Shown here: piece after piece, positions 37,982 through 50,715 of the stretch
How the letters are laid out: each line of letters begins with the position of its first letter
Position numbering within the stretch: position 1 is the first letter of the stretch
Assembly (NCBI GenBank): GCA_004123355.1
Contig: SCHM01000001.1
Span: 10,550,193 to 10,614,192, forward strand
Direction of reading: 5' to 3'
DNA length: 64,000 bases
From: Amphirosellinia nigrospora
Taxonomy: Eukaryota > Ascomycota > Sordariomycetes > Xylariales > Xylariaceae
Position numbers and translations under genes: made by a program
The notes under the pieces: generated by a model
Told to the model about the DNA's origin: nothing
What the model saw: the letters and a program-made list of their open reading frames with translations, nothing else
The model's database searches: none

Positions 37982-39626
37982 GGACTGACCACGAGGGTTG
38001 TAGGGTGATGGTGTGGGTTTAGGATCAGGTAAAGGAGAGGTAGAAGATACGTTAACGGAACATCTATATCGAGTGGAAACGAAGATTAGACGTCAAATAG
38101 ACAACCTGTTTCTCGTCTTGACAGAGGATGCTACCTAATTATATTACTTACTGTGAAACGGGAACACTTATTTTGGGAGTCTTCATAGCGCGAAGCTCTC
38201 TCAGTCCTCGAACCCCTAATATGCAGGGGTTGAGCCCTACGCGTAGAGTGCCTACTCTTATCTCACCAATAAGGCCGTCCGCGATCGAGGTCAGCTCATG
38301 TAGGCAACCCAATCCCATGCGCCCAAAACCCCGATTAAGCTTTGGGCCCCAAATGGCCAAATTAATTGGCTTTGGAACACGAAATAACCTATGCATCCAA
38401 TTGTACAGATAGAGTGCTAATCTATACCTATATAATTTTCTATTTTCTTTCATTATCGGGAAGCCCTAAGCTCATGCTCTACATTTGACCCCTCGCTGCA
38501 TAATAGAACTTAGACTTGAATGGGAGCTTGGTATCTGTTGTAGAGAATGGGTCTGAAGGCTCTCGCCGTTTCTGAAATTTGCCACTGAGGCCATACTAGT
38601 GTGTATTGAGAGTTTAAAAACGGACTGAGCTATGTACTGCTTCTTTTTGCGTAAAGACCTCATGGTGAGATACAGGCCTCAAATTTCAGATGCCGGAATT
38701 TCTAGTCCTGGAGGCTTCTATACACCCTGAGTATCACGAGACAGTCTCACTTGAATAACCAGATTCCCTTTTGCGACATCCTCTCCACTCGTGCTCAACT
38801 CTCTCCGTTTTCACCTTCTTTCTTTTCTCAGTTTATTCCTCTCGCCGCCCCAAGCTATTTCCGCCGGTTTTTTGGTCCCCTTCACTTGATGTCACTGCTA
38901 GAGCGCGTGTCGGGGCTCTCGTGGGAGCCTCCTACAGGGGTACAGCAAGAATTCGCATGTTGCGCGAAGACCCTAATGCTCATGTTTAAGTACGTAGTGA
39001 TTTATATGTGATCAGGAAGTAAGAATCTTATTAGCACTAGCCCTGAGAGGGACTCTACTTACTATAACAACTTGCCACATGATGCTATCAATCGAAGCTT
39101 CCTTACCAAACGTGATTCATACCACCAACACCAACAATACGTCTAAAACAAGCAAGCACTCCGTAGCACAACAAGTATATATCGAACGAGAACAACCTCA
39201 AGTTCTAGCAACGCTACAAAGTAATTATTTCTGTGCAGAAGACAACTATATAGCCCAGAACATAGATGATAGATCAGGTAAACAGAGCGGTAGACTATAG
39301 AAACCTGTGCGCCACGCCATGATAAACCAACTTTTCTCTCCAACGCATAAGACAAGCTCAGTACATGCCCTTCATCATAGACTGGGAGACATCCCTTACC
39401 TATCCCTATAATAACGCCCGCTAAAGAATTCGGGTAAACCGTTGTGCTTCCCATAGGCAAAATCTGCCTCTCCTATAAGTGCGCGAGGCTGCGTCCCAAG
39501 AGCAAAAAAACGCCGGCGATCAAAGTCCACTTGCATCTTATACACGTTACATGCCGAAACGCTAACATAGCTCTCATGTTTCATCAATCATCAACGTAAA
39601 CAAGCTCTTTCTCCCTAAGCCCCTTT
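37982..39626. other. Intergenic, no gene seen
   Basis: About 1.6 kb, promoter of the DUF3433 gene at its left end. ORFs of 60-105 codons overlap on both strands with no motifs; none called. Confidence 0.5.
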
Positions 39627-41212
39627 TTACCTTCTGCCCTGTCGTTTTCTAGTCTTGCCCCTAAGTGGCGGGTCAACATTCACGACAATCATAGGAGGTC
39701 TAGAGCCAGGCATCGGCGGGCCGGCAAATAAGTTATTTGCGACTCCTCCTCGGCCGCCAAACATGCCGCCTCCTCTTCCGCGCGCACGCGCAGCGCCGCG
39801 TCCTCTAGTGGGTAGAATAGGGTGGTGTGGTTGTGGCGGCGACGGTTGGGCTGGCTGTGCAATGTAGTTCGGCGTCTGGAATGGCCACATATGCTGTACT
39901 ACCAGCATTCCTGGTTCGATCGTATCATCCCAGAGCTCAGGGAGCACAACAAACGATGACTTTGACGGCTGCTGTGGGTTGGCGCCGTTTGATGGGCCGG
40001 GTGTCGATGATGGCCCGGCGGCGGTAGACGAGCTTGGTACTTCCGCTGCTGGAGTTGTGGCCTGTGAGGGAGTCGGAGATAAAGGCGTGCCGGGGGACAA
40101 TATCTCGTTGGCAGAATCCATGGGAAAAGGTAGGTTGATTGACAAATCGTAACGACCGGCCATCACGTGCGGCCCGATGACATCGACGTGAATAAAGCAG
40201 CTCTGGATCAGTGTACTCATACCCTGCTATATTGTAAGAATGGTGTAAAATATAACAGATGAGGGATTAGTCCAAATTGGAACAATCACGCCCACAAATG
40301 AACTTAACAAGAAAGCGATACTTACCGCCCATGTCTTAGCTTCTCCCAGGGAAAGAGGAAGTTGCGCCCCACGGCATCTCGAAAGCGAACCGGTAGTTTC
40401 TGTGGTGGTCTTCCTGCTGACTTCTCCCAACCAAGGTCACCAGGGCTCAGTGGCTGAAAGGGTTTCTCCTCTTCAAGCCCCTCTGACAAATCTGCTGTCC
40501 CAGCCTCCGGGTCTGCTCTCTGCTTCTGCTTCTGCTTCCATGATGTGACTTGGTCGGCAAGCGTTGAGCTGTTAGCCCCTGGATTGTGGTCTTGTCCTTC
40601 CTCGAATACACTTGAGGGATAACTGGCGTCCGGGGCTTCTGATTGGGTGGCGCGACTTGGGCTCTCAGAGTCTGCATTTGTGGCTGTTTCTGTCAAATCC
40701 ACCGAGGTCCGCAAGCGCTCATCTTCCATGGGCAATCCGGTAGGATTCTCGGCTTGCTGCAGGTTAACCGGAGCTTCCTCATAAGACTTGGTGTTTGGTC
40801 TTTGATCAGAGACGGATAGCAGATGAGGGGTTTCCGGGGCCTTGCCCTTGTCTCGGCGAGGTTGTGTATCGTTATCACCATCAGCAGTAGCAATATCATT
40901 ATCATCGTCATCGTCACAGTTCGCCTTTGCCTGGGGTACGAAAGTTCCTTGGCCCATATCAGACAGGGCCATTCCTTCGCCGCCCGCGCCCGAAGCCAGC
41001 CGTGTAGGGGATGTGGGTCCAAGGTGAGAACTTCTGTGATCCGACAGATCTGGAGGGTTGAGTGGATCTGGCAGATTAGCGAGGCGATCTACTCGACTCT
41101 GGTCCGGAGAACCAAGCATGTCGACATCTGGCACACAAAGAGGCGCACTATCAACACTAGCAGAAGGGCATTCCGTGGCTTCGACGACCTGCAACCCCCG
41201 GTTTACGGCCAT
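39627..41212 (-). CDS. Ubiquitin-like-domain protein with long disordered N-terminus (one frame break)
   Basis: Fungal protein with the short ubiquitin-like domain found next to a conserved F-x-D-A-V-G-R-x-F-x-F-P-W motif. Seen: PVRFRDAVGRNFLFPWEK closing exon 1 (40326-41212), a 102-bp intron (40224-40325), then exon 2 (39627-40223): GMSTLIQSCFIHVDVIGPHV, AGRYDLSI, a Ser/Pro/Thr insert, SFVVLPELWDDTIEPGMLVV and QHMWPF. The A-K-T-W-A motif before the splice lies in the next frame, so one base seems missing near plus 40341-40342. The C-tail is Arg/Gly rich (RGRGAARARGRGGG) and may bind RNA. N-terminal about 260 residues are acidic and low complexity (DDDDDN). About 494 residues. Start at 41212 follows an in-frame stop. 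Partners unknown. Confidence 0.8.
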
Positions 41213-43649
41213 CGGGTTTCAACGCGGCCCACCTCGGTCAGAACTATTAACGCTCCTCGGACTTTTGTATGGTCTTTTGCTGGCGCGTTGCTGACGAAGA
41301 ACTTATTCTTTTTTTTTTTTTTTTGGCGGGGTTCAGGGGTGTCAGATGTGGCTTTTTTCGAAGCGCCCTTGATAATCGGCTGGCCCTTCCCTTCACGTCA
41401 CTAGCACGTCACTCGACCACGAAGAACATGAGAAGGGCATGCGATATCAGCATCAGCAGTGGAAAGTGTAATGGTGGTGAAAGAGTGAAGGGAAGCGACC
41501 AGGGTGGCGAAGGGAGGCTAAGGAGTCGGAGTGGATTCTGCGGCTGAGGAGATGGGACACAAAGAGGAGTCGTTGTTGCGACGCGATTCTTCCCTTCCTT
41601 CCCTTGCTTACCCCAAAAAAACAAGAAACGAAACGCGACGTCAAACCGCACTATACTCTCCACAGACTCTCCAGAGTAGCGCAATGCCTAGACAGGGCCC
41701 TCTGGCGCTACCGAACTGCGCTCCCGCCATCGGCAGCAACAGCCAAGAGCTGGGTCAGACGTAGGACGTAGGTACCTACCTCTTAGACCTCTTAGTACCT
41801 AACCTGGTGTAAGTCGGTACTGCAACACGTGCGCGCGACGTCCCTGTGAGGTCATGCCATGTTCATGCTACCTGCCTATGTTCATCGCATATCGATCGCA
41901 CTATGGCGGCATGAACATACATCGGCAGACTTCTGACTTCCGATTTCCGACCTCCGATTAGGTAGTATGCGCAGCAGCGACGAACGGTGAGTTGCCAGTG
42001 ATGATTGATTGCTCGCAGGTTCAAGGCCGAGTTCAGAAGCACGATTGGGCGCATTGCCATGTGTTTGTTGCCCCGAAGCGGAGAACGTGCTGGCGGTCCA
42101 ACCCGCCGTCTGGGGCATCTCCACTGTTGGTCACCCAGTCCCCTAGCCCTAGACAGGACCCTACTTGAGGGATGTCTCATCCCCACTATTTTAGTGTATA
42201 CACGGGATATGGGGCCCCCTGTCTGGCGGCTTCGGCGCCTATCGCTACACAATTAGGTATAACAGAGAGAGATGAAAGGGCGGGAAACCAAGCCACCAAA
42301 GTACTGTACCTACAGATGCATTTAATTTGGGCCTTCACCGGCCATGACCTCTTCCACATTTGGGATGTTTCTGCGAAGATCGAGTCAAAGGAATCTATTC
42401 CGGGAAATGAACCGAGCGATCTGCTGTCTGTCGACATGCACGCTTCGTCATCCTTGCCACCCTCGAAATTCATTCCTATCAAGAGGCAGAAAAGGGAAAC
42501 AGGCCACACACACTGGCCGAGCTGACGGCGGGCCTTGGTGTTGGTGATAGGGCGGATTGTTCGTCGGAATGCACATCAGCGTCGCATACAGCAGTAGCAG
42601 CGGCAGTAGTAGCGGCGGTAGCAAGATCCAAAAAAAAAAAATACCTAGTGTTGGGGCCTGGGAAGGGCGCAACAGAACTTTCGGTTCGGTCGATCTTCTT
42701 ACCACACCCCAACTGCAGCACATCGCGGATCGCAACCCATGGCATGTGAGGGTTTGGACGTAACGTCGTACCCAGGCCCATCCGGCTGCTTCCGCGGTAG
42801 ACAACTGCCTTAGAAAAAGAATACGATGTACACTAGGGATGAGGTCAGAGCGAAAACAACAAAAGGAGCCCCAATTAGGGACGACGAGATACGCCGTAAC
42901 ACCTGGATAGGTATTGTACGTCGTGGTGTCTTACTACGATGGGGATAGTGTGCGAACCGAACCGTTCGCCAGTAGTTCCGATATTTACGGATGTCGCGCA
43001 TGCAGGGAACTACCCAGGTACTCCCATTTCCCCAGACGAACAGGTAGATAGATACCTGCTGTTCTTGGCCTGATACGTACCTTTTCATCTCTGGGCAAAA
43101 CCTCGTGGCGTACAGGATGGCTGGCTGCCCATTACGCTTACCGATAGACGCAAACAACCGGTTTAGCGGGGTGATGCAACCAGGGGGCTGTTCTCGCAAC
43201 TATTACTCTTCACGTTTGATGTCTTTTTAGATTATACAGTATCGGGTTTGGGAGGAAAGAAAAAAGCGCACAGCGGGAATATCACGGAAAATGTGTTGCT
43301 TCTGGGTAGATCGTTCGTTTGATTACTATGCATTATACACCAGTTCATTGCTCTGTCTAGCTAGCCGTCATAAAAATATCGTAATCATAAACTCTTGACA
43401 AGCCTTCAGTGACCGTATCCGCATTCCCATCTATCCAACAAAGATATATACCACGGTGATACAACGTATTAAGAAAAGTAGAGCTGGTATCGTGATCCGT
43501 AATGAGAGAAGACAGAATGGCCTATACATTCTTCATTTTCTTTACCATCCCATCAATAGTAATAGTAACAAGAAACGAAAGTATTGTAACACGGATTGAA
43601 AACATGCGGTATTGGATTTAATGATAGATCTGTGATTGTGAACCAGTCT
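41213..43649. other. Intergenic, no gene identified
   Basis: About 2.4 kb between two same-strand genes; pyrimidine-rich stretches and overlapping open frames on both strands up to 129 codons (42810-43199), none with motifs. A GTAGGTACCTACC palindrome lies near 41768. Likely long promoter and 5' leader of the ubiquitin-like gene. Confidence 0.5.
41309..41324. repeat. T16 homopolymer upstream of the ubiquitin-like gene
   Basis: Sixteen consecutive T on the plus strand, A16 in the sense direction, about 100 bp before the start codon, probably in the 5' leader. Confidence 0.9.
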
Positions 43650-45366
43650 TCAATCGTCTACCACCTCGCCCTCGGCGTCCACGTCTTCATCATGCTCGTC
43701 TTCCACGACCGGGGCTGGAATCGGGTACCCGGTGGCCTTGAGTGGGTTTTGCAAGGTCAGCCGACCTTTATCCTCTCTTCTGAGGATGCCAATAGCAGGG
43801 CTGGTGGCCCAGTCCACAAGTGTGTTGTCGGTATCACCACCGAATCGCAATGGTGGCTCAGCGCCCGCAGCGGCTTTCTCAAGGTGTTTTGCGACATGCT
43901 CCATGCGCTCATCCCAGGCATTATTACCGTCGAATCGCACGCTGCAATTGGGAGCGGGGCACAGCATGTGTGTAGGTAGCTGGCATCTGACCCGGAGAGC
44001 TTGATCCTGATGTACACGTTGTCGCTCCTCCCACTCAGGCACATGCGTTTTCGACTTGACTTTGTTCTTGAGGTGTGCCGGAACGTGCATGCGCCGAAGG
44101 TGTTGAGTGTATAGGTCCTTGCGATTGAATAGTGCCGTTGGGAAGGGCGGATGGATACGTGACGGGATATCGGGAGCAATCTGTGCGTCGACGAGAATAC
44201 TGGACAATTTCTTGGCAGACTGGGCCTATTTGAAACCTGTGCACATCCATCTTGCTGGCAGACCCAGTATTGAAGCACGATATGCTGAGAGGCGCAATGT
44301 CGTTTCCATTCGTTCTTGCTTGCAAACGTAGAACGACAACCTGCGAACTCGAAGATGCAAGTGAAAGGTCTCGTATGTTGCTTTTTGATATGATTTTCAA
44401 GGCCGATTCGATCTTTGAAGGACACTTTGAGGCAATCAGGGCAAGAATATTGCCCCTTAGTCCCTGGGATGGATGGTTTGGTAGCCGAGCGAACTGGCAA
44501 TGGCCCTGCTATTGTAGTCTTTGAGCGTTTCACGTCCGAAGACGACTGCAAGGTGCTGCGTCGTTTGTGGCTCCTACCGATACGTGTAGATTTGGTCAAC
44601 CCATTTCTTGGCTTCTTGTATGGGCTATACTCTTCGTCTTCGTCGTCCTCGGTTGGCTCACTTTTGAGAAATGGACTCCCAGGATCGCTTTTAAACTGAG
44701 GCTCGTCTGCTTCGAGACTGTGGTCATGTTCCACAGTATCCGGGATATGGATCTCTTCTTTCACATCTGGTGTATCCATGCTCGAGCCTTCGGAATGTTG
44801 AGGCACTTCTTCTTCGTGCCAAATTCCGTGGCTGATGTTGCTTTCGTCGCTTGACATGCTGCAGGTTCTGGTGGGGAAATCAAACCTCTGTATACTTTCG
44901 TCATAATATCCAGCCGGAAAATCTTGCATCGGATTCACATCCCCAAGATTAACGCAGCCTGTGGCTAGGCCAGTGAACTCGTATACCTGAGGATGAGCGC
45001 TCCAACTCTCGTACTGAGGTAAAAGAGGTGCATCAGGAGGTGTAGGTGGTGAATGGGCTTGACAATAGTCAGTCTCTCTCGGTGGACTGAGACCACTGCT
45101 GCAAGTTGAGGATGAGTTGGTGTACGACGGAGAGCCCAGGCGCTGGAAGTGAGGCGGAGGGAACGGTGCCACAATCCCGGAGGTGACAGGGTCAATTGTC
45201 GGGTATAGGAGAAATGGTGGTTGTTGTCTAGTAGGTAGCGGTTGACATTCCAAGAACCATCAGTGCTTGTAGGTGAAACCGACCGCTTCATCTCAGGGTC
45301 CATAGACACCTCCGTGTATAGTGAATACGATGATGAGTCGGCATAAGGGGGGTGTAGGTAGTTCAT
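43650..45366 (-). CDS. C2H2 zinc-finger transcription factor (one frame break)
   Basis: Nuclear regulator with a long disordered N-terminus and C-terminal fingers. Start ATG 45364-45366. Exons 44237-45366 and 43650-44180; the 56-bp intron joins QQDGCAQ to IAPDIPSRIHPPF. The first half is Ser/Pro rich with acidic patches (EPTEDDEDEEYSPYKK) and basic KSTRIGRSHKRR, a likely nuclear signal. Fingers: YSCPDCLKVSFKDRIGLENH, FTCIFEFAGCRSTFASKNEW-KRHCASQH, YWVCQQDGC...FNRKDLYTQH-LRRMH, and MLCPAPNCSVRFDGNNAWDE-RMEHVAKH. One base seems missing near plus 45252-45253, early in the gene, moving from SVSPTSTDGS to ECQPLPTRQQPP. About 553 residues. The finger text FASKNEWKRH is typical of a conserved uncharacterised Pezizomycotina family. 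Targets unknown. Confidence 0.85.
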
Positions 45367-46919
45367 GTTGCAAACTGATTTCTCAATCTGAGAAATTTCG
45401 ACCTTGTTGACAGGAGTGATAAGTTAAATAGTTCATAAGTGGAATCAAAGAGCTATACTCGAGCAACCCCTAGCCACTATAATATCTGGTAGATGAGATA
45501 TGATCTGGCCCTATGCGTCGAGATATGTTCTATGAGGGCCAATGTTCCAAGAAGTTGGTCAGCGGGGAGAGGAAGAAGGCTTTGGGGCGGGAACTCGATC
45601 GTTTGTATAATCTCGAAATGACAAAGAGGGCAGGGTTCAGGTTACCATTACTGCGGCAAGAAGGCGGCGCAGCTTGTCCGACGTAGATGAATACCGAGGA
45701 CGCCATTGTCATTAAAGGTTCTATTTTATCCTCCTTGGATGGCTGATCGCTGATTCCTAGTCAGGACCTGGGTATTATGAGACCCACACGGAGCCTCACC
45801 AAGTCACTTCTGGACCAAATGGCTTTTTCTTTTTCCTGCAAGCATACGCTTCGCCAACATCAGTAGTGTACTGTATATCTGCAACCCACCCCTTTCAGAC
45901 CCCTGCATGTACAGTACTTTGCACAAACTACTGGGCGCGGGCCACTACAAGGCAACCAACCCCTCCCGGAGCGCGTCACATTTTAGGACTTGACATGTGT
46001 CGCAAAATTGAGAATAGCGCAGCGTGAGCACGTTGGTCCGCGACCCATCGAAGTTGGGAGTTAATTCCGCCCTAATGGACAGTCCCCCGGTTCCTCGTAG
46101 CCTCCTATGCCCTTGAATCTATTCCGGCACAAATGGCAATCGAACAGTACAGTCGGGATAACAGTTCAGCAGATGCAGACTAGTTGATGTGTAGATAGCG
46201 ATGTTCAAGCGTAAAAGATGGGACGATGCAAAAGATGGCAGGACAGCAACTGAGGCGGACAGGAAGGCGCTTCAGGCACCAGACCAATAGGCGAGTGTGT
46301 GTTCTGACGTGCGATATTGGCTTGATCACGGCCCGCCCGATGAGAGTGCTGCCTGTCGGGACCGCATAAGAGCGAGTCAAAGATATGGAAATCTAGAGTC
46401 GCACAGAGAGGAAATTTAAAGCGACCCAATACGCGCCCGCGAGGACAAGAAAACTGGACAACGGTATTTGGTCCAATCACTATTGAGTAGTCTTGACGTG
46501 GCCGGCTATCGGAGAAGTCTAACGATGGTGAAAAGACTTACACTTAGTTGACCCGAGCCGATAAAACATACCCAGATACCGGTAGGCCGGTTGCCGACAC
46601 AACACATCTATCTGGTGGCCGGTATGGCCTGTCAAACCGGGCGCCGCGGGACGATGGGTGATGGACGATGGATGATGGCGATGATGTACATGTGGACTGG
46701 CTGTTTTTTTCAGATGTCACTTGTCACTCCATCAAATAAGCTACATCAGGACGCGAGGGCGACGGTGGATCGATGTCTCGCATCATTGCAGAACTTCCCC
46801 CAGAATAAGATGAGACAGACTATTGTCCCTTAATCCTAAATCGGCAAAGGCAGCGAAGCGACGCAGCCCCCTCGACCGAAGCCCAAGAGCCATTAGCTTG
46901 CAGGGAGTCGGGACGAGTC

Positions 46920-46981
46920 TGTTGGCTGTTTGCCGTTGGCGGTTGGCTGTTGGCTGCTGGTCGTTGGCTGCTGGTCGTTGG
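46920..46981. repeat. Imperfect 7/14-bp GTTGGCTG tandem repeat
   Basis: The word GTTGGC(T/G) recurs six times; the last two full units are the identical 14-mer GTTGGCTGCTGGTC. Low-complexity, no gene. Confidence 0.75.
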
Positions 46982-47390
46982 AGGCGTCCCGGCCGGGGGA
47001 AGTACTGCACCCCCTCTGCCAATGGGCAGGTGGGATAGGGTAGGTACTTTGAGAAAGACTGTGGGGATTTCCATCCCGTCATCTCACAGGTATTCTATGT
47101 GTTATGTGGTCGGTCGTGATGAGATAGCGCGGAGGAGTCGGTCGCATGGACGGGACTGAAAGAGTGGATGCCTTACGACTGACGTACTGTAGGTACCTTA
47201 ATTGGGTATCTGGCCAAAGCAGCCAGTAGGAGACGAGGAAATGTACATACATGCATGTACTTATACCTGCCTGGCATACCTCGTACCTCGGGTACTTTGG
47301 TCGTACTTGGCACTTTGTACGACAGCAGCAGGCAGACAGGGCAACTAAAAAGGGACCCACCCGTTTCCCTATCATTCGCAATCTTCCGTC

Positions 47391-47432
47391 CCTATCTGTC
47401 CCTGTCTGTCCCTGTCTGTCCCTGTCTGTCCA
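47391..47432. repeat. 10-bp minisatellite, about four copies
   Basis: Head-to-tail CCTGTCTGTC units; the first copy reads CCTATCTGTC and the run ends in CATGTCTCAC. Three internal copies are identical. Confidence 0.9.
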
Positions 47433-50407
47433 TGTCTCACCGAATATTAATATCGAAAAAACGATGACAACCTCCAGCACCAAGGTAACCCAGAGGCAAG
47501 AGGCAGACAGAAGGGCATATGCTTGCGACAGCCCGTGTTGTCCCTTCGCTAAGCAATAGTAATAGGTCGAAAATTGCCTGCCCTTTTTCGCAGGGTCAGA
47601 CGAGATATCGCCCGCCCCCAAATTTCCCCACTTACACACATACCCCTGACATTCTCCCCTCAATTATCTACATACATCGTAGAGCAAAGTACGTAACTAA
47701 CTACAGCATGTAGAGCGAATCTCAAGATCGGCAGTTGTTGGTGTGCTGAGTAGCCACTGATACTGAGCACAAGGCGGAATTCGCATCTGCAGACTAATTA
47801 CACCCTCATCATAAGGTTGAGCTTGCGATGCAACTGACCTCATCGCCGACTCTACGCCATCTGCTGATTGGTTCGCCATCATCACCATCGAGAGTATGCT
47901 AGCGTACTCACAAATTCACAGCCTCAATTGATATGGAGATGATGGAAATGCCCTTAAATCGATCTACGCCTACAAAGTGTGGCTAGGTGCATCTATAGCT
48001 ACGGCCCGCCTATCACGAAAGCACTGTTTCCCCCTTGCGTATCCAGATGCCAGATGGCGTCGTGCTTCGAAGGCTGTGCCTCCCGCCAACATGACCGCCC
48101 TGGCAAAGTTAAGCCTGAATCCAGGTCCGTGGGGGGCATTCCGCTGTCTATGTGTCTATGTCAGCTTATCTTATTACAACCCTGCAACTGTTGCAAGCAA
48201 AGTGTCTCTCTTGTGTTACCTATAGTTCCGCCCGATCCAATCAAAGCCCGCTTCATTATATTCTAAGCGCCGGTAGCTCAGGGTTTTCGGTTTTTCTACG
48301 CTATCTACCTTGTCCATGTTTCACTCACCCAGTATGCAGTTTATCTGTGGACCCCACCATCAGGGTGGTATAGCAGCAATATCTAGGTAGGTATGAATAC
48401 CTATACCTACCTAAGGTATTATTTGAGAATGAATTATATGGGGCATGCCACGAGTCTCACTGATTATCTTTGCGCCCGGTTGTCTGCTGAGGCTCTGCTA
48501 GACCATTCAAATCCCTTTTCCACTCTCATTTTTGGACCGGCAATGTAATGAGGCGCCCCAATGCAACTCTAAGGGGGCGGTCAGTATACTTACCCCAAAT
48601 GGCGGAGGGACGGGAGGGGTTTGATAATCAGAGGCGTTCCAACGCAGCTCACGAGTATGGTACCGACCGTAGTGGATGGTCGGGTGTCGCACACCATCCT
48701 TACACGCCCTCGTTGGAGAACTACTGGTACAAGTAGCCACCATATCCATGGGGAGCCGTTTGCGTACACGTAACAAAATTACAGTACAAGTGACTTAATG
48801 CCCTGCGAATGTAGTCTGCAAATTTGAACGAGCCTCAATTTCCGGATCTGGGAACCTTCAAGGGAGAAATTTTCGTTTACAGAAGAAGTAAGCATATTAC
48901 GCTTGATGACGTGCCAGAATAATAGATCGCCTAGGAACAAAACGGCCCTATGAGAAGAGACCAACGCGTATGCAATATAATGCTCACTTCCGCATAGGTA
49001 TTCCGTAGTCACTCGTTAATTACATTTATTCCACTTTTGAGACCATTGAACCTCATTCACGTGTAAAATTGGTTATAGCATCATTGCCGATGGTGTATTT
49101 GGAATTATATTACTCGTTCTAAATACCTTATTCTTTGTCGGCTACACTCATGCCGGAATTCTGCAAGAAACTCAGTAAGTTCATGGACATCAGTGGAATT
49201 CATGAGCAGGGATTCCTAATACGTTTGCTCCCATGTGAGTTTTAAGTGAACTGTGGTCGTTCAATTGTAAAGTTCTAACAAGGATTGATCGGACAGATGA
49301 CGAAGACGACATCATATCGATAATTCCTGATCATTAATCATCATGAACGTGATCAACGAGCTCATACTGACTTTGTCCGTAAGCATTTCTCAAGTGAAGA
49401 CTACTTTGTTGTGAATCCCCGATCAAGTGAAATCTTCCAGGAATCCCCATGTTTCCCCGTATCTGGGGAATGTTACGAAGTATTTTTTACCCAGGTCCCT
49501 TCTGTCTAAGATGGAGCCATCATAGCCTGCTCTTACAGTTGTACTTGAGCTGACCACCATCCTAACACCCACACGAAGTTAACCGCTGTCGATGTGTAAC
49601 TATCAGTACACCCGCAGCGTCTATTGTCGAATAACTAACGCCGATGCTACTGTACAGCTTGCTAGTTCTTACTAATAATGCCTATTCTCCTTCCTTGACC
49701 CCTGAATCGTCGCTAAGAGGTGAAACCTGCATATACTGACATCACACAAGGTGGTCCGCTTTCTATTTACAATTATTGCACTTTTGAATCCCGATGACTC
49801 TACAATATCGCGGAGCGTACTTTGGTGGCCATTCCAAGCGAGTATTTTTGTTTTCTATCGGCAAGCCATGTATACCGACTCTAATAAGGTATCACTTTGG
49901 TCCGCAGATCCTTTTCTATTAAAAGGTTCGGTATTATTCCTAATCCCCAGCACACGTGTACGTTTCTTGTTACTATTACGAGACACTTACTATCAACGTG
50001 CCACCACGTTGCATACCTAGGTACTTACATGCCGCTAGCGACCCGGGCACTATCTTTTTGCTCGGAGAGAGGTTCACCTAGTTATTGACTCATCTACCTT
50101 CTCCACTATCGATCTTACACTCCAGTGCTATTCACTGCTCAAGTTACGTGCCTAACCGCGAGAAAATCAGAAGGTCAAGGTTGGTTATTACTAGTTTCGC
50201 CTAATTTATACGAGTTTTAGAAGTCAGCCGCCGTTCTAAACCTTGTAATGGATACAACACAGTCCAGCCGCCTCGCAACGCCTGTAGACTACCTAACAGC
50301 TAACCCACACAAAACCCTACCAACTTCAGCTCGATTTCTAAGTAATAACTCCTGCCACCTTCTAAGATCTGGTAATAAATAACTCAAGCCCATGACCGTC
50401 TCGTGTC

Positions 50408-50489
50408 GCCTCTATGGCATAGTGGTTATTGCGTGTCGCTTGTAACACAAGGTACGACAAGATCTCTCGTTCGATTCGGGATGGAGGCA
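50408..50489 (+). tRNA. tRNA-Thr (anticodon UGU) with 9-nt intron
   Basis: Folds as a complete cloverleaf. Acceptor arm GCCTCTA (50408-50414) pairs with TGGAGGC (50482-50488) with one G-T pair, discriminator A at 50489. The D-arm lies in GGCATAGTGGTTATTGC. Anticodon stem TGTCG (50434-50438) pairs perfectly with CGACA (50455-50459). The anticodon is TGT at 50441-50443, with a 9-nt intron after position 37 (50445-50453); without removing it the stem cannot pair. T-arm TCTCG/CGGGA encloses TTCGATT, the B box. A T5 run follows at 50497-50501. TGT reads ACA, so threonine. Confidence 0.93.
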
Positions 50490-50496
50490 ACTTTCC

Positions 50497-50501
50497 TTTT
50501 T
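50497..50501 (+). terminator. Pol III terminator of tRNA-Thr
   Basis: T5 run eight bases after the discriminator base, the usual RNA polymerase III stop. Confidence 0.75.
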
Positions 50502-50639
50502 GCCCGTTTCTTTATCCCCCCCCCCGGTCACCCCTTTTTTTCTTTCCTTTTTAACTTCTTAATTAGCAATGATAAAACTTGCTATGAAATTAAGAAAGAA
50601 AAAGCTTAAGATACAATAATAATAATACTTTATTATACC

Positions 50640-50715
50640 TACGTAGGTGGTAGCGCGTGTCACTTATACATTATAGGCAATGACAAAGTCTCGCGTTTGA
50701 TCTGGCATGACGGCA
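50640..50715 (+). pseudogene. Degenerate tandem copy of tRNA-Thr
   Basis: Clearly related to the tRNA 150 bp upstream: shared words GCGTGTC, GACAA, TCTCG, and a 3' end CGGCAAGTT like GGAGGCAAC. The anticodon stem TGTCA (50658-50662) still pairs perfectly with TGACA (50681-50685). The anticodon position reads TAT instead of TGT and the B box is GTTTGATC instead of GTTCGATT. The acceptor arm no longer pairs, so it is probably dead. The visible changes are mostly transitions. Confidence 0.7.

Larger units (their letters stand above)
45367..50407. other. Gene-poor 5-kb region
   Basis: No convincing gene. GC-rich low-complexity stretches at 46600-47100, a GTTGGCTG-type repeat (46920-46981), a 10-bp minisatellite (47391-47432) and TAGGTA/TACCTA motifs near 47190 and 48384-48417. 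Short ORFs only. Confidence 0.5.

Noticed and set aside
42810-43199. 129-codon minus-strand ORF in a GC-rich spacer
   Set aside because: Open frames overlap on both strands here and no conserved text is visible.
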